DNA from: Mantis religiosa
Taxonomy: Eukaryota > Arthropoda > Insecta > Mantodea > Mantidae
NCBI GenBank assembly: GCA_030765055.1
Contig: CM060950.1
Location: forward strand, 459,329,710-459,393,709
Reading direction: 5' to 3'
Length of the DNA stretch: 64,000 nt
The position numbers and the translations under genes are program-made. Of the stretch, positions 22,142 to 35,661 are shown piece after piece (the first letter of the stretch is position 1; every line of letters starts with the position of its first letter). A model generated the notes under the pieces. It was not told the origin of the DNA, searched no databases, and saw nothing but the letters and a program-made list of their open reading frames with translations.

Positions 22142-22235
22142 CAGGTTCAATTTACTGTTTGTCCACATATGTCACACTTGCTGCATGTATCTTCGCTTAT
22201 CTTACATGCTATTTTGCTGAATTGTGTTTTCGTTG
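22142..22235 (-). pseudogene. Possible piggyBac Cys-rich tail, copy of 17765-17850
   Basis: The minus-strand frame ends KIACKISEDTCSKCDICGQT followed by VN and a stop, nearly identical to the copy at 17.8 kb. It stands head-to-head with the plus-strand piggyBac piece that starts about 20 bp downstream. Confidence 0.45.
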
Positions 22236-22254
22236 GTTGACCATACTGCAGAAG

Positions 22255-23197
22255 CAAAAGAACGTTAGCTCTTGCTTCTTCCACCTTGCCCGCACCACAA
22301 GGTAAAACTACCACTCAAGGAAATGTGTGCATATAGTACTATGCAGCCAGAACAACAAGGGGGCCAATGGTATTCTTTTACCATATCCTGAATATTGCAG
22401 TTATCAATTCTAGGGTCTTTCTTGGAAATCTGAACAAATATTCCACAAGACAGGAATATCTGAAAGTGCTGTCCCAAGTTTTACTGTCACAACAGCTACA
22501 AAGAAGAGCAACAGCATTAATCATACCCAATTATTTGAAAAGCTTCTAAAAAATATAAACCAGAACAACCCACAGAAGATGAGTTGCCGAATGCACCAAA
22601 ATCATTGAAAACGGAATGATGTGAACCCTGCAGTAAAGACAAAAAGAACAAAACTAAATATGAATGTGAAATATGCAATGCTTCTCTGTTTGAGAAAACA
22701 TACCAAAATTACTCGCTCTAACTGCTTAGTGGGCAAAATACAGAACTAATAGTTGAATTATTGATTAAGGCTTCAGTCATTGTGCACTCCATGGACAAAA
22801 GCTCGACTTTTATACATTTGATGTGGCTGACACCCGTGAAGCCTTAATCAATAATGCTCCTCGAAAAAGCTTCAGGTCTTACCAATAGACGAAATGATGA
22901 CTGAGTAACTGAACATTTCTGATAACAAGATGCATTTTAATAAGCTATTTTCTTTACATATACTGTAATACAAATTATAATGTAAACTCTATTTGTATTT
23001 TATTATAGCTGATGTATTTATTACGATTATTCTAATAAAAGTTGTATATAATTATTCTAAATAAAGCCAAAAATAGGAGAAAAAAGAAAAAATTAAAACA
23101 AAAAGAAATACCAGCATATAACCACATAAATATAGTATGGTACTCACAGAACCATGCAACCAATGGTGTTCTGCTAGGCGTGTGCCTATCAGAGGGT
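22255..23197 (+). pseudogene. piggyBac transposase C-terminus and 3' end
   Basis: GGQWYSFTIS-like and RWPMVFFYHILNIAVINSRV segments match the conserved RWPxxxFYxMLDIAxxNA block that follows the last catalytic D of piggyBac transposases. The Cys-rich tail is CEPCSKDKKNKTKYECEICN. Near 23180-23197 the sequence cctatcagaggg abuts TTAA (23198-23201), as expected for a piggyBac end. The 5' part is missing and frameshifts are present. A PLE-like inverted repeat lies in between. Confidence 0.65.
22752..22890. mobile_element. Penelope-like terminal palindrome 8 (short)
   Basis: ttattgattaaggcttcag is inverted about 75 bp later (gaagccttaatcaataat). On the right only is a tail aagcttcaggtcttac, the reverse complement of the PLE 2/3 tail (gacctgaagctt). 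No clear target duplication. Confidence 0.55.
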
Positions 23198-23439
23198 TAA
23201 ACAAAGTATGCAATCAAATTGGATTGATAAGGGATGTTCCAAAAGTAAGTTTTATAATTTCAGAGAAACTTTCTTTTGTGCGACATGAGAATATTTTCTA
23301 AGTCCAAAGGTGCATGTATACGCATGCACTAGCAGATCACCAGCTGGTTCTTGCGTTGCAGCCAACCTCTGCAAAAATGCCCCAGACATAAGTGACGCAG
23401 TCCATGTGCAAAGGAACATAGTTTGAGCAGGGTAAGTTA

Positions 23440-23960
23440 TCGCCTGGTCAAATTTTGTTACTCATGCACTGCTTTGCACATAAACAATCGTACGACACGA
23501 CGATAATGGAATGCTCCATAGGAAATACATGCATGAGTTCACGGACTGTATTGGACTGATTCGGCTACTGCCGCGAAGTTTGCATGATGTCAAATGACAC
23601 CAAGTAAACTGCAAGGGGGAAAATTGGCGGTCCTGGCCACATCATTCAATTCACGAATGCAAAATAGGAGGATGCTAGTTTCATCGTTGGCATGTCGTAG
23701 AGGGCAACTGCATCCTGGGGATTGACGTGGGAATGAATGAGGTACGGATGACGATATGCCCCAACAACAGCAAGGATGCAAATACACTCTACAGTCTAAT
23801 TGTAGAGCATGTATGAGTTGATGGCTGGAGGGTTTGCTGCGCACCTAGGAGTGTATCACTCAGTGAACTTTGTCGACACAGTGACAAATGTGCACACAAA
23901 CAACATAGTCACGCTGGCGAGGACTACAACGTGGTGCAATTTAGGTAATACTTTGTGTTA
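23440..23960 (+). pseudogene. Merlin-like transposase relic
   Basis: Pieces fit the IS1016/Merlin family (DDE_Tnp_IS1595): GGKIGGPGHIIQ near 23610; HVVEGNCILGIDVGMNEVRM and TICPNNSKDANTLYSLIVEH near 23690-23810; then in a shifted frame ELMAGGFAAHLGVYHSVNFV and DTVTNVHTNNI near 23815-23910 (normally TDGWxAY... and the ThxIE block). The catalytic residues have been altered and several frameshifts are present. No terminal repeats recognised. Confidence 0.75.
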
Positions 23961-24339
23961 GTATGCTAGATAGTGTAATTTAGGGACAAATAAGACTGAT
24001 GGCACCACTGCATTCAGTGGAGAAACAAGGATAGTTTGGCTGATTTGAATTCTTGAATATGGCTACATTACGCAGTAAGTAAATAAACAATATTGTTAAA
24101 AGAATGCCCTCCAACATGAAATTGCACTAAAAAGTAAAGAAGTTATATTAAAAGACATGGTTGTATATAAAAGTATCAAAAAGTGTGAAGGATTTAGAAA
24201 ACAAATCGCTGTGTCGCATATTAGAAAGAAGAGCCATAATTTCCTATCACATGGAAACTTTATTGCCGAACAAAATACACCATGGCATCGTGAACTATAC
24301 ACTTTATAATTTTATTCAACTTATGGTTATTTCTGTTTT

Positions 24340-24600
24340 GCTGTAGGGTTCAATCAGTTTAAAGAAACCACTCTGATAAAACTCTGTGCCGCGTGTTGCA
24401 AGGAATTGTCGCACAGCCTGCTACAACTCACTACTGTTTTGGAAGCAATGTTCTGAGAGTGTGACTTCCAATGCAAAGAACAGGTTAAAGTCTGATAGGA
24501 CAAGATCCAAGCTTAGATCAGGGATCCAATCTCTCCCATCCAAAACAAAAAATGTGATCTCAACAAGCCTTGCTATATGTGGTTTTGCCCGTCTCTTTCA
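24340..24600 (-). pseudogene. mariner transposase C-terminal fragment
   Basis: The minus-strand frame reads PDLSLDLVLSDFNLFFALEV, then QAVRQFLATRGTEFYQSGFF and KLIEPYSK. This corresponds to the mariner block YSPDLAPSDYHLF (third catalytic D in SDF) and the C-terminal FYxxGIxKLxxRY. Only the last third remains. Confidence 0.75.
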
Positions 24601-24711
24601 TCAATGGCATCACCATTGACATGAACTACTGCATTGATGATTTTCTATACAAGTATCCAGAATTCCAAGAGACACCTCGAAGAATACTCAAGATAAATAT
24701 TACATGGCATT

Positions 24712-25533
24712 GAAATTTAACTGTATTGGAACACCACAGTGAAGCAAAATAATTATTAAATTATAGATGAGTCGTATTTATTACACATCAGCTTTATTAT
24801 GTACCTATATTGAGGACATGATGCAAACCATCGTTTGCATCATCGGCTCTAATGTGACTAAAGCTTGATCCAGTGGTGTGGGTAGTTCTGGAGTTGCTGC
24901 TGCCATCTGTTGATTTTGTGATGAATTTAAATGTGGGGTTGTCTTCTGGCGGGATTTCCAAGTTCATTAGTTGGTTTTTATGTTTTTCTATGTATATTCT
25001 CTCCCATATGACGAGTTCCCTATGTTTTTGTACGTATTTTAGTAATTTGGTTCTATCTTCACTTTCATGATTTTCCCACCGGAAATGAGCTGCTATTGCA
25101 GACTTACCAATATTTTTGTATCTTAAGATAGGCACTAGAAAGAAAGAACATTTCAGGCACCTAAGATACAAAAATATTGATAAATCCGCAATAGCAGCTC
25201 ATTTCTGGTCTGAAAATCATGAAATTGAAGATAGCACCAAATTACTAAAATACGTACAAAAGCATAGTAAACTCATCATATGGGAGAGAATATACATAGA
25301 ACATAAAAACCAACTAATGAACTTTGAAATCCCGCTACAAGACAACCCCACATTTAAGTTCATCACAAAATCAACAGATGGCAGCAGCAACTCCAGAACT
25401 ACCCACACCACTGGATCAAGCTTTAGTCGCATTAGAGTCGATGATGCAAACGATAGTTCGCGAAACATGTACTCAATATAGGTACGTAAGTGAAGCTGAT
25501 GTGTAATAAATACGACTAATCTATAATTTAATA
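24712..25533. mobile_element. Penelope-like element remnant 5, large palindrome
   Basis: Arms of about 395 bp (about 24742-25136 and 25143-25533) are inverted copies that both encode the PLE C-terminus (KSAIAAHF, LLKYVQKH, IWERIYIE, FKFITKSTDGSSNSRT). A left-only tail (gaaatttaactgtattgg...) is present. The target duplication is attacatggcatt (24699-24711) against attacaaggcatt (25534-25546). Each arm has a hammerhead-like end (GAG, CCGATGA or TCGATGA, a GCAAA stem, GAAACATGTA, CTC on the right) in which the core U4 is replaced, so catalysis is doubtful. Confidence 0.85.
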
Positions 25534-25546
25534 ATTACAAGGCATT

Positions 25547-26010
25547 ATTATTTTATGATGCTTTATTATGGCATGATATACAAAAATGACACATATGTAC
25601 ATAAATTTGTGTAAATATTCAGTATTGCTAGTGCTTTTACTGTGAGTTTTATTCAGATATCTATATTCTTGTTGCCCACTCCCCCCCCCCCCGTTCCCAA
25701 TTGGTATATAATATGAGTTAAACATTTTAACGACGACCAAGCCACTGCATTACTTTGTAGGCACATGTATCTCACTTATTTTAGAATTAAGTTCGGCCTA
25801 GAACATTCGTCTTAGGCGGTATGTGGTAATACTTGTTTTCTTCAACTTGTTGAAACTAAATACTCTCTAGTCAGTCATACAGAACCATCAAAGAAACAAT
25901 TAAAACGAATATCCTGTATATGTATGCATATGGAGGTAAAGGTTGTAATGCCATGTGCATGCAGCATCCATAAATGACACAGTATAATCACAAAAAAAAT
26001 TCAAATGCTG
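25547..26010. other. Unassigned stretch with C12 tract
   Basis: No gene or family recognised. A C homopolymer lies at 25681-25692. Confidence 0.4.
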
Positions 26011-26014
26011 AAAA

Positions 26015-27072
26015 TGAGATTTATCGCTCCAGAGATATTTTCAAACATGTGACATAAAAGTTGTGAGAGCACATTCCAGCATAGGGGATTTGAGTGAAGA
26101 TGAAGTGGGTGCTTTAATAATTTCTATGGAATGATAAGGGGCATTGTCCATAACAATGACACTGAGGGGAGTTTAGGTAGTAATGTATTAACAAACCAAT
26201 CCTTGAAAATATTATTATCCATTTCTTCATAGCAGTCTTTAGTAGATTTTGACTTGAAAGTTAACAAGGCATTTGGAATAAATCTTGTTGAACGTCCGGG
26301 TATGTACAACTATAAATCGCCGTCCTTTGCAGATTGGTGTTTTAAGAGGGAAATCACTTTCATTTTCATCAGCAATACACTTCCACACCTTATTTCTCGT
26401 ATGGCTTATATTTACCCACGTTTCATCAAGGTACACTATAGGCTTACCTGTAGATCTCAGTTCTTTCATTCATCTTAAAAATTTAAATCTTTCAGAAACA
26501 ATATCCATTCGTTCATTAAAAAGCGTCTTCCTCGGAAATTTTTACCATAACCGAAATTAAGTTTTTAAGAACTTTTTTAAGGGCCACACGCTTCCTTTAA
26601 GTAAGGCTTTAGCTCTTAAAGCCTCATGTATGTCAAGCAAACTAGCCAGAAAGTCTGTACGATACAGCGAATAGATTGTTCGCTTAATAGCAGCAGCTGT
26701 GAATGAATCAGTTTCTGTTTTTCGCGATCTTCTATTAGGGCGCTTCTTTCCTGGTGTTTGCAGTCTACCGCCACAAGCTTCTGCATTTTCGTATTCTTTT
26801 AAAATTTGTTGGACAGAACGGGAAGAAATACCTGTAGCAGCAGCAGTTCTCGCAACGATACTCGCCACTGAAATAGTCGGCTTTCCACATTTCAAAGCTT
26901 CACATTCATCGCCGAAGAAACTGTGAACTTTGACAATTTCCTTAGAATCTGACCTTAGAAATTTCTCTTGAGATCCCACTGAAACAACACAACTAAAACT
27001 ACAAGAAAGTAATTGAACATTATATTCATATGTTGCAACACTGAAAACATTTTGTGTATCGTGTAAATCCAC
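26015..27072 (-). pseudogene. IS630-like (DDE_3) transposase relic
   Basis: On the minus strand an HTH region (26700-27000: IVARTAAATGISSRSVQQIL, then LQTPGKKRPNRRSRKTETDS) leads to DSFTAAAIKRTIYSLYRTDF. The first catalytic segment IVYLDETWVNISHTRNKVW is at about 26385-26440, followed by CKGRRFIVVH. The second catalytic segment VIVMDNAPYHS is near 26130-26165. At least two frameshifts and several stops separate the pieces. This is the most complete member of the IS630-like lineage in the window. Confidence 0.8.
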
Positions 27073-27079
27073 AAAACAA

Positions 27080-27775
27080 TAAATTCACAGCTGTACAGCT
27101 CATACGTCACTGATAAACTTAAATCAAAACACAACGGAATGGGGGTTGCGAGCATCTACATTTCACGAATACGATATTTATCGTTTATTTAAAGCAGTGG
27201 TTGCTTACCCACCCACGTGTGCTAGACAAGGACAGCATTCTGGGTTAGACAAGGATAGTAGAGAATATGCCAAAGGAAATCTCACAGATTGTAACTCATA
27301 GAACTGTTATAATAAACGAGTAGAATAAGTGATTCCACTATATCACACTTCATTATAATTCTTACGACGGCCTGTACAGTTTTATGCGGTTAGTACGTAA
27401 GCCAGAGATAATTTTGTAGCGATTTCATTTACATTTTAAATCTCTTAATCAATTCCTTTCATACTCTTAATATTCAACCATGCATGTGTAGTGTTCACAA
27501 ACGTTTCTTGCATTCAGAAGGTAGCGAACGCACATAAAGCAATCATTTACACAACTACTTTCTTAAGCTTTCCTTTTAACAGCATAATCTCAAGAATAGA
27601 CAATGTTGAGGACACTAACCTTTTTTCTAAATCATGATTCCAGAATGAAACATTGTTCGTGATGGTGTTGAAGGTTCATTGATGATACCTTATTTGATGG
27701 CATGCAAGCCAAATTTTAGTGGCTAAGACCGTTCTGCTATCATAACTTTTGATTTGACCAATTTATTAATAGGGT
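27080..27775. other. Unassigned stretch
   Basis: No frame or repeat recognised except a small direct repeat (gacaaggacagcattctggg and gacaaggatag near 27220-27260). Confidence 0.4.
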
Positions 27776-28024
27776 GCACGGGGCAAGTGAGTCCTACCGT
27801 TGTTTTTTCCCCCTCTGAAGTTGGTGATAAGTCAAAGTTTCCAAGAATATCTTAAAATACAGCTAGTACATTCAGCCTTTAAATTTCATATATTAAAATG
27901 CTTTATTTCTATTTGCATTTCTGTGAAATATAAAAATAGATCACAAAATGAAAGGGGCAACTGAGTCATCCATTGGGGCAAGTGAGACTTGATACGTTAT
28001 CCACAAAAACTGCAACGACTTATA

Positions 28025-28892
28025 CGAGGCCTGTCCGTAAAATAAGGTCTCCAATTTTATTTAATATACAAAACATGTTTATTGTCAATGAATTTTTCAT
28101 TGATGGACAGCTATTTTTCAACGTAATCATCATTGCGATCGATGCATTTTTGCATGCGCTGTGGCAGTTTTGTATATCCTTGTCATAGCACTCTCCCACC
28201 AAGTTGCGCAGGTAGCGTTCAACCTCGTTTTCCGATTCATCCTCGGTCTGGAAATGTGTCCACCCAGGTGTGACTTCAACTCGGGAAACAGATGATAATC
28301 ACTAAGTGTTAAGTCTGGACTGTAGGGGGAATGGGTGAGAATGTCCCATCAGAACTGGGCCAGGAGATCTGCCATACGATAATGCAAATTTTCGGTCAAA
28401 ATCTTGTCAATCGTAGTCTTACTGACTTCAGGGATAAATTCGTACAGCTCGCGAACTGTCACACGCCGATCTTTAAGCATTTCATGTTCCACTTCTGCAA
28501 TTGTTTCGGCTGAAACCGAAGACCGACCAGAATGCTGTTCGTCATGGACGTCTGTAGTCCGTCTTTGAACTCTCTGACCAACTTTCCCACGTTTTTGACG
28601 TCCGGGCACTGTGGCCTATAGACTTCACATAACTGACGATGAATTTCAGTGGGGGTAGTGTCCTTGGCACTCAAAACACGGATCACTGCACACAACTCGC
28701 ACTTGGCGGCGGAAATGATAGGAAGCTCATCGCAAACGGCTGCCCAGCCAAGACTAATGGTTGCAACGAGTTCGTTGTGGTGGGGATTTGAAGGGGTGAA
28801 ACAAAGCTACACGCCAGTGTTGCCGGATCTCGCGTAATAGCGTTCGTCACGGCTCCAGCGCCTTGGAGACCTTATTTTACGGACACGCCTCG
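28025..28892 (-). mobile_element. Internally deleted mariner with 28-bp inverted ends
   Basis: Terminal inverted repeats start cgaggcctgtccgtaaaata at 28025, with the mirror (one mismatch in 28) ending at 28892. The TSD is TA (28023-28024, 28893-28894). Copy 2 of the duplication shows the empty site (cgacttatatttaaaag at about 60806). On the minus strand the transposase N-terminus (IHRQLCEVY, VREFKDG, SGRSSVSAETI, KDRRVTVRELYEF) runs directly into the C-terminal HSPYSPDLTLSDYHLFPELK. The central catalytic part with the first two acids is deleted, so the copy could move only with help from another mariner. Confidence 0.9.
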
Positions 28893-29194
28893 TATTTAAA
28901 AGTATTAGTTTTCTACCGATATAACACAGGGAGTGCACAATGCAATAAAACATATATAAATGTCTACATTTCTGACATAAATTTTCTTGAGGTTCTTAGC
29001 TCAATACCTATCAGCACTTCAAAACTTTATTTGAAAAGTTCTGTATCTATATTCACATTTAGCTGCTAATTCTTAGTTCCAAACACTGCGTAAGATAAAA
29101 GCAAAACAAGAAAAAAAAGAAAATAACTGTCTGTTTTTCAATTCAATGGCATGTATCACATGCATTGTCTGTCATTGCCAGTTTTCTCGTACTC

Positions 29195-29481
29195 ACTTGC
29201 CCCGCTTCTACTAATCAGAATAAAATGACATCTGTCATAGAGGCTTCAACAGCTGATGTCACTGCATAAGCTACACACACTGCCACTGTGAAAGTGTTAT
29301 GATCTGCTTTGGATTTACATTACTTCAATACAGTACAGATGATTCTAGTAGTAGCAGTTCTTATATCAAAATCACCCAAAACTAGTACGAAACTATTTTT
29401 CTTCCCCGGAGCGTCTTTGTTCTCACAACTCCGGGCAGTCATGCTCTCAATTATAGCCTCTTCCCAGGCTCCAAAAAATAC
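29195..29481. other. Duplicated non-coding stretch before the gypsy insertion
   Basis: The sequence from ctcacttgccccgcttctac onward matches 61090-61383 of copy 2. No gene recognised. Confidence 0.6.
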
Positions 29482-29485
29482 ATAC

Positions 29486-29966
29486 TGTCACCCGAACGTC
29501 GGAACTCCCGATAGAACCGGCTGGCGGCAGGGGAGCAGGAGACGGGAAACGTTCGACCACGCCCACCCATTTGTCTTGTAGCGGTAACGAGGGGTGGCTG
29601 GAAAAACATCACTGTGCCGTCTCTTTCCCCTCCCCATTGAGTTCTCAAACATACAGGATATTTCATCTAATCCGGAACCTTCTAGATTTGCCAGTTGGTA
29701 GTATATAAGCAGCGCGTCGGGCTGGAGGAAAGTCAGTTCTTGGCGAACAGCTGTGAGGAGCGCACAATGAGGGGACGGATGCGTCGGAGGAGGGTACGTA
29801 ATTGCGAGTGCAAGTGGAACTGTAACGGACGAACTGGTGAATTATAATTGTGTGCATTACGTAATTCTGTGTGATCGGCAAGTGTTCCGATTGTAATTCG
29901 GTTGAAATAAAGAACATTTTTGAGTGGTGCAATCGGACTTTTAATTTCACGAACCCACAAAGTCAC
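29486..29966 (+). repeat. Gypsy 5' LTR
   Basis: tgtcacccgaacgtcgg to cacaaagtcac. A TATA-like gtatataagcagcg at 29701 and the poly-A signal gaaataaagaac near 29904 give a promoter and terminator layout. The internal region begins tggtttaagg, where a tRNA primer site is expected. Confidence 0.9.
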
Positions 29967-30000
29967 TGGTTTAAGGAAGCGGGACGACATCACCGAACAT

Positions 30001-31612
<1,612 letters not shown>

Positions 31613-31639
31613 AGTAAGGGCCGTCGTGGAGAGGGGCAC

Positions 31640-34600
31640 GTCAGCGCCATCAACACCATCCCCTCGAGTGACACTGCGCGCCGTCGGCCGGCGTATGGAT
31701 TTCAGCCTCATCGCGGACGGTTGTGTAAGAGGAAAGCCGTGCCGCGTGCTGGTGGACACCGGGGCGGCCGTGACCATCATCAGACCTGACGTGGCAAAGG
31801 GTTTGCCGACAAGGAAGCCGAGCCGACCATACCAGCTTGTCACGGCATCGGGCGACACCTTGCCTGTGGAGAAGGAAGCCCTTCTGAAGCTGACCTTGGG
31901 AAGGAGCACCGTGTCTGTGGGTGTTCGTCGCGAAAATGGCTGAGGAGGTGATACTGGGATTGGATGCCCTCAGGAGCCATGAGGAGACGATCGACGTCGG
32001 GAGGAAGGTCCTGCGGCTCAACGGAGAAGAGGTTATACTCCTTCAACCAGAACAGCGCCTTGGAATTTGCACGGTCGTCTTGAACGAAGACGTGGTTGTC
32101 CCCGCGAGGAGCGAGGTGGTGGTGACGGCGCGACTGGAAGGCCAGAGAACCAGGAACATGATGCTGGACCAGAAGACGCCTGTACACGGTCTATGTGTAG
32201 CCAGGGCATTGCTGCCATGCCGAGAGGAGGTGCCAGTGAGGATGCTAAATCCGACGGACACCGATCACGACGTCCAGGCCGGGACGGAGTAGGCAACGTG
32301 CGAGCCCGTGGTAAGCGTAACAGCAATCGACAAGACACAGGAGCCAGTGCCGACGCAATACCTGGGGCCCCGACTAGAAGGCTTACCGGAGAGGGCGGCC
32401 GACCACCTGACCGCAGAGCAGCTGGAGAAATTTCGACAACTGCTAAGACGATATCGCCGCGTCTTCAGCCAAGGTAATAGTGACTACGGCCGCACGGACA
32501 AAGTGCTTCACCGCATCGATACCGGGGACGCCCGGCCTATTCGGCAAACACCTAGACGCGTTGCGCTGGCGAAGCAAGGGGCGGTACGAGACATGCTGGA
32601 CGACATGAGATCCAAGGGTGTGATTGAAGAGTCCGACAGCCCGTGGTGTTCCCCTGTAGTCTTGGTGACGAAGAACGGCGAGCTGCGCTTCTGCGTAGAC
32701 TACAGAAAGTTGAACGCTGTCACCCGGAAGGACTGTTTTCCCTTACCCCGGATTGACGAAACCCTGGCCACGCTAGCTGGTGCACAGTGGTTCTCAACCC
32801 TGGACCTGAAGTCGGGCTACTGGCAGGTAGCTCTAGACCCAAGAGACAAGGAGAAGACCGAATTCTCGACAGGCCAAAGGCTCTGGCAGTTCACGGTTAT
32901 GCCCTTTGGCCTGTGCAACGCACCAGCTACCTTCCAACGCCTCATGGAGTCAGTGATGAGAGGGTTGACTTACGTCGCCTGCCTGCTATACATGGACATC
33001 ATCATCGTCGGGAAGAATTTTGAAGATCACCTCGAGAATCTGAGAAAGGTGCTACAGAGACTGCAGGCGACCAACTTGAAGCTCAACGCGAAGAAGTGCC
33101 AGCTCTTCCGCAAGGAAGTGAACTACTTGGGCCACATAGTCTCAGCAACCGGAGTGGCCACAGACCCGGAGAAGACACAGGCTGTAAGAGATTGTCCTCG
33201 CCCAAAGGATAAGAAAGAGTTACGCAGTTTCCTGGGGCTGTGCAGTTATTACCGGCGCTTCATAAAGGGGTTCTCCAACATCGCCAAACCACTAACCCAC
33301 CTGAGAGAGGAACACCGGCCTTATCTGTGGACGGAGGACGCCGAAGACTCTTTCCAGCACCTGAAGAAGACCCTGTGCTGTGCCCCAATTTTGGGTTTCC
33401 CACAACCGGGTGGCGCCTTCATTGTGGACATCGACGCCTGCGACCATTGCATTGGAGGTGTCCTATCGCAGATCCAGGACGATCATGAGCGGGTGATAGC
33501 CTACTACAGCAAGATGCAGAGAAGAACTACTGCCTCACCCAACGAGAGTTAGTGGCGGTAGTAAAGACCTTGGAGCACTTCCACAAATACCTGTATGGTC
33601 AGCCATTCCACCTGAGGACTGACCATTCCGCCCTAACCTGGCTATTGAGCTTTAAGAACCTGGAAGGCCAGACAGCACGTTGGGTTCAGAGGCTGCAGGA
33701 GTACGACTTCACCTCGGAACATCGTAGAGGGAAGAGCCACGGTAACGCGGACGCTATGTCCCGAAGACCCTGTCCAGAAGAGTGCGGCCAGTGCACAAGA
33801 GTGGAACAGAAGGAGCGTGGCGCAGCAGTCCGAGTAGTTAAGGCAGTGCCTGCGGATGGCTGGGATTGCGCAGGCCTGAGGGAGCAGCTGGCGGACGCAG
33901 ACTTGTGGCCACTCTTGAGGGAAGTGGAGGCAGGGACAAGGACAACCTGGGAGGTCATTGCACCGAGGAGCGTTACATACAAGTCGTACTGGGCCCAATA
34001 AGACTCGTTGAAGATCAGAGAGGGCGTGGTGTTCCGGGTATAGGAATCACCCGATGGGAAGACGCAGAGAACAGTTGGTACTTCCCCGGAGTAAGGTCCC
34101 GGAAGTGTTGGAGGAAGTGCACGCCGATACTTCAGCAGGACACCTGGGAGCGAACCGAACGATTGACAAACTACGGCAGCGCTACTACTGGCTTAGGTTC
34201 CGAGCAGCTGCTGAGAGATGGTGCCGTCAGTGTCACGTGTGCGCGGCAAATCGCGGCCCCCAGACTAGGAGCCGGGGTCGCATGCAGCAGTAAAACGTCG
34301 GAGCGCCATTCCAACGGATCGCCGTTGACATTGCTGGACCGTTCCCCGTTTCCGACCGAGGCAACAAGTACCTGATGGTGGTCGTGGACTACTTGACCAA
34401 GTGGCCGGAGGTAGATGCCATCCCAAACCAAGAGGCAAAGACAATCACAGACTACCTCGTGGAGCAAGTGTTCTGTCCATTTGGGGTGCCGTTAGAGCTA
34501 CACAGTGACCAGGGTACCAACTTTGAGTCCAACCTTGATGAAGGAGGCACTACAAAGGCTTGGAGTGAACAAGAGCCGCACGACGCGCCTACATCCCCAG

Positions 34601-35155
34601 TCGGATGGCATGGTCGAAAGATACATCAAGACCTTAGAGGACCACCTGAGTAACGTTGTGTCCAGCCATCAGCGAGACTGGGACGTCAAGGTGCCACTGT
34701 TCTTGCTGGCCTACCGCTCGTGTACACACGACACATCTGGGATGACGCCAGCCAGCTTAATGTTCTGCCGAGAGTTACGCCTCCCTTGTGACCTGGCTTT
34801 TGGAAGCCCTTCGGAAGCGAAGCAGCCAGCGACCGAGTATGTTTAGAACTTGGTGGACCATCTCCACGACATGCGCGAAATGGCTCGCCAGAACATCCAG
34901 AAGGCGAGCGACCGCATGAAGACCAGGTATGACAGGCAAGCCAACAGCCAAGGTGACCTGGTCTGGTTGTACAGTCCTACCCGGACCAAGGGACTCTGCC
35001 CGAAGCTCCAGCAGCCATGGCAAGGACCGTACCGGGTGGTGAAGAGGATTAACGACGTGGCCTACCGCATCCAGAAGGTTCTTCGAGGGAAGATGGTGGT
35101 ACACCTGGATCGCCTGGCACGCTACGATGGTGCTGTTCGGGACGACCAGCTTTGA
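31640..35155 (+). pseudogene. Gypsy pol relic (PR-RT-RNaseH-IN)
   Basis: Protease has LVDTGAAVTII near 31750. RT (32308-33540) has DSPWCSPVVLVTKNGELRFC, LDLKSGYWQVAL and TVMPFGLCNAPATFQ, but the active-site motif reads YMDI and not YxDD (32989-33000), so the second metal-binding aspartate is lost. RNase H has FIVDIDACDHCIGGVL and, after a frameshift at about 33530, LRTDHSALTWLL. Integrase has an HHCC finger (AGHLGANRTIDKL ... CRQCHVC, 34125-34240) and catalytic D, D and E in VDIAGPF, HSDQGTNFES and DGMVERYIKTLE. It ends RLARYDGAVRDDQL at 35155. Frameshifts or stops occur near 31925, 32290, 33530, 34010, 34293, 34540 and 34846. Confidence 0.95.
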
Positions 35156-35166
35156 GGAGGGAGCAG

Positions 35167-35657
35167 TGTCACCCGAACGTCGGAACTCCCGATAGAACCG
35201 GCTGGCGGCAGGGGAGCAGGAGGCGGGAAACGTTCGGCCACGCCCATCCATTTGTCTTATAGCGGTAACGAGGGGTGGCTGGAAAAACATCACTGTGCCG
35301 TTTCTTTCCCCTCCCCATTGAGTTCTCGAACATACAGGATATTTCATCTAATCCGGAACCTTCTAGATTTGCCAGTTGGTTCTATATAAGCAGCGCGTCG
35401 GGCTGCAGGAAACTCAGTTCTTGACGAACAGCTGTGAGGAGCGCCCATTTAGCGGACGGACTGCGTACGTTCGTCGGAGGAGTGTACGTAATTGCGAGTG
35501 CAAGTGGAACTGTAACGGACAAACTGGTGAATTGTAAGTGTGTGCATTACGTAATTCTCTGTGATCGGCAAGTGTTCCGATTTTAATTCGGTGGAAATAA
35601 AGAACATTTTTTAGTGGTGCAATCGGACTTTTAATTTCACGAACCCACAAAGTCACA
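35167..35657 (+). repeat. Gypsy 3' LTR
   Basis: It matches the 5' LTR (tgtcacccgaacgtcgg to cacaaagtcaca), with a TATA-like ctatataagcagcg and gaaataaagaac. It is about 10 bp longer because of changes near 35440-35480. Confidence 0.9.
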
Positions 35658-35661
35658 ATAC

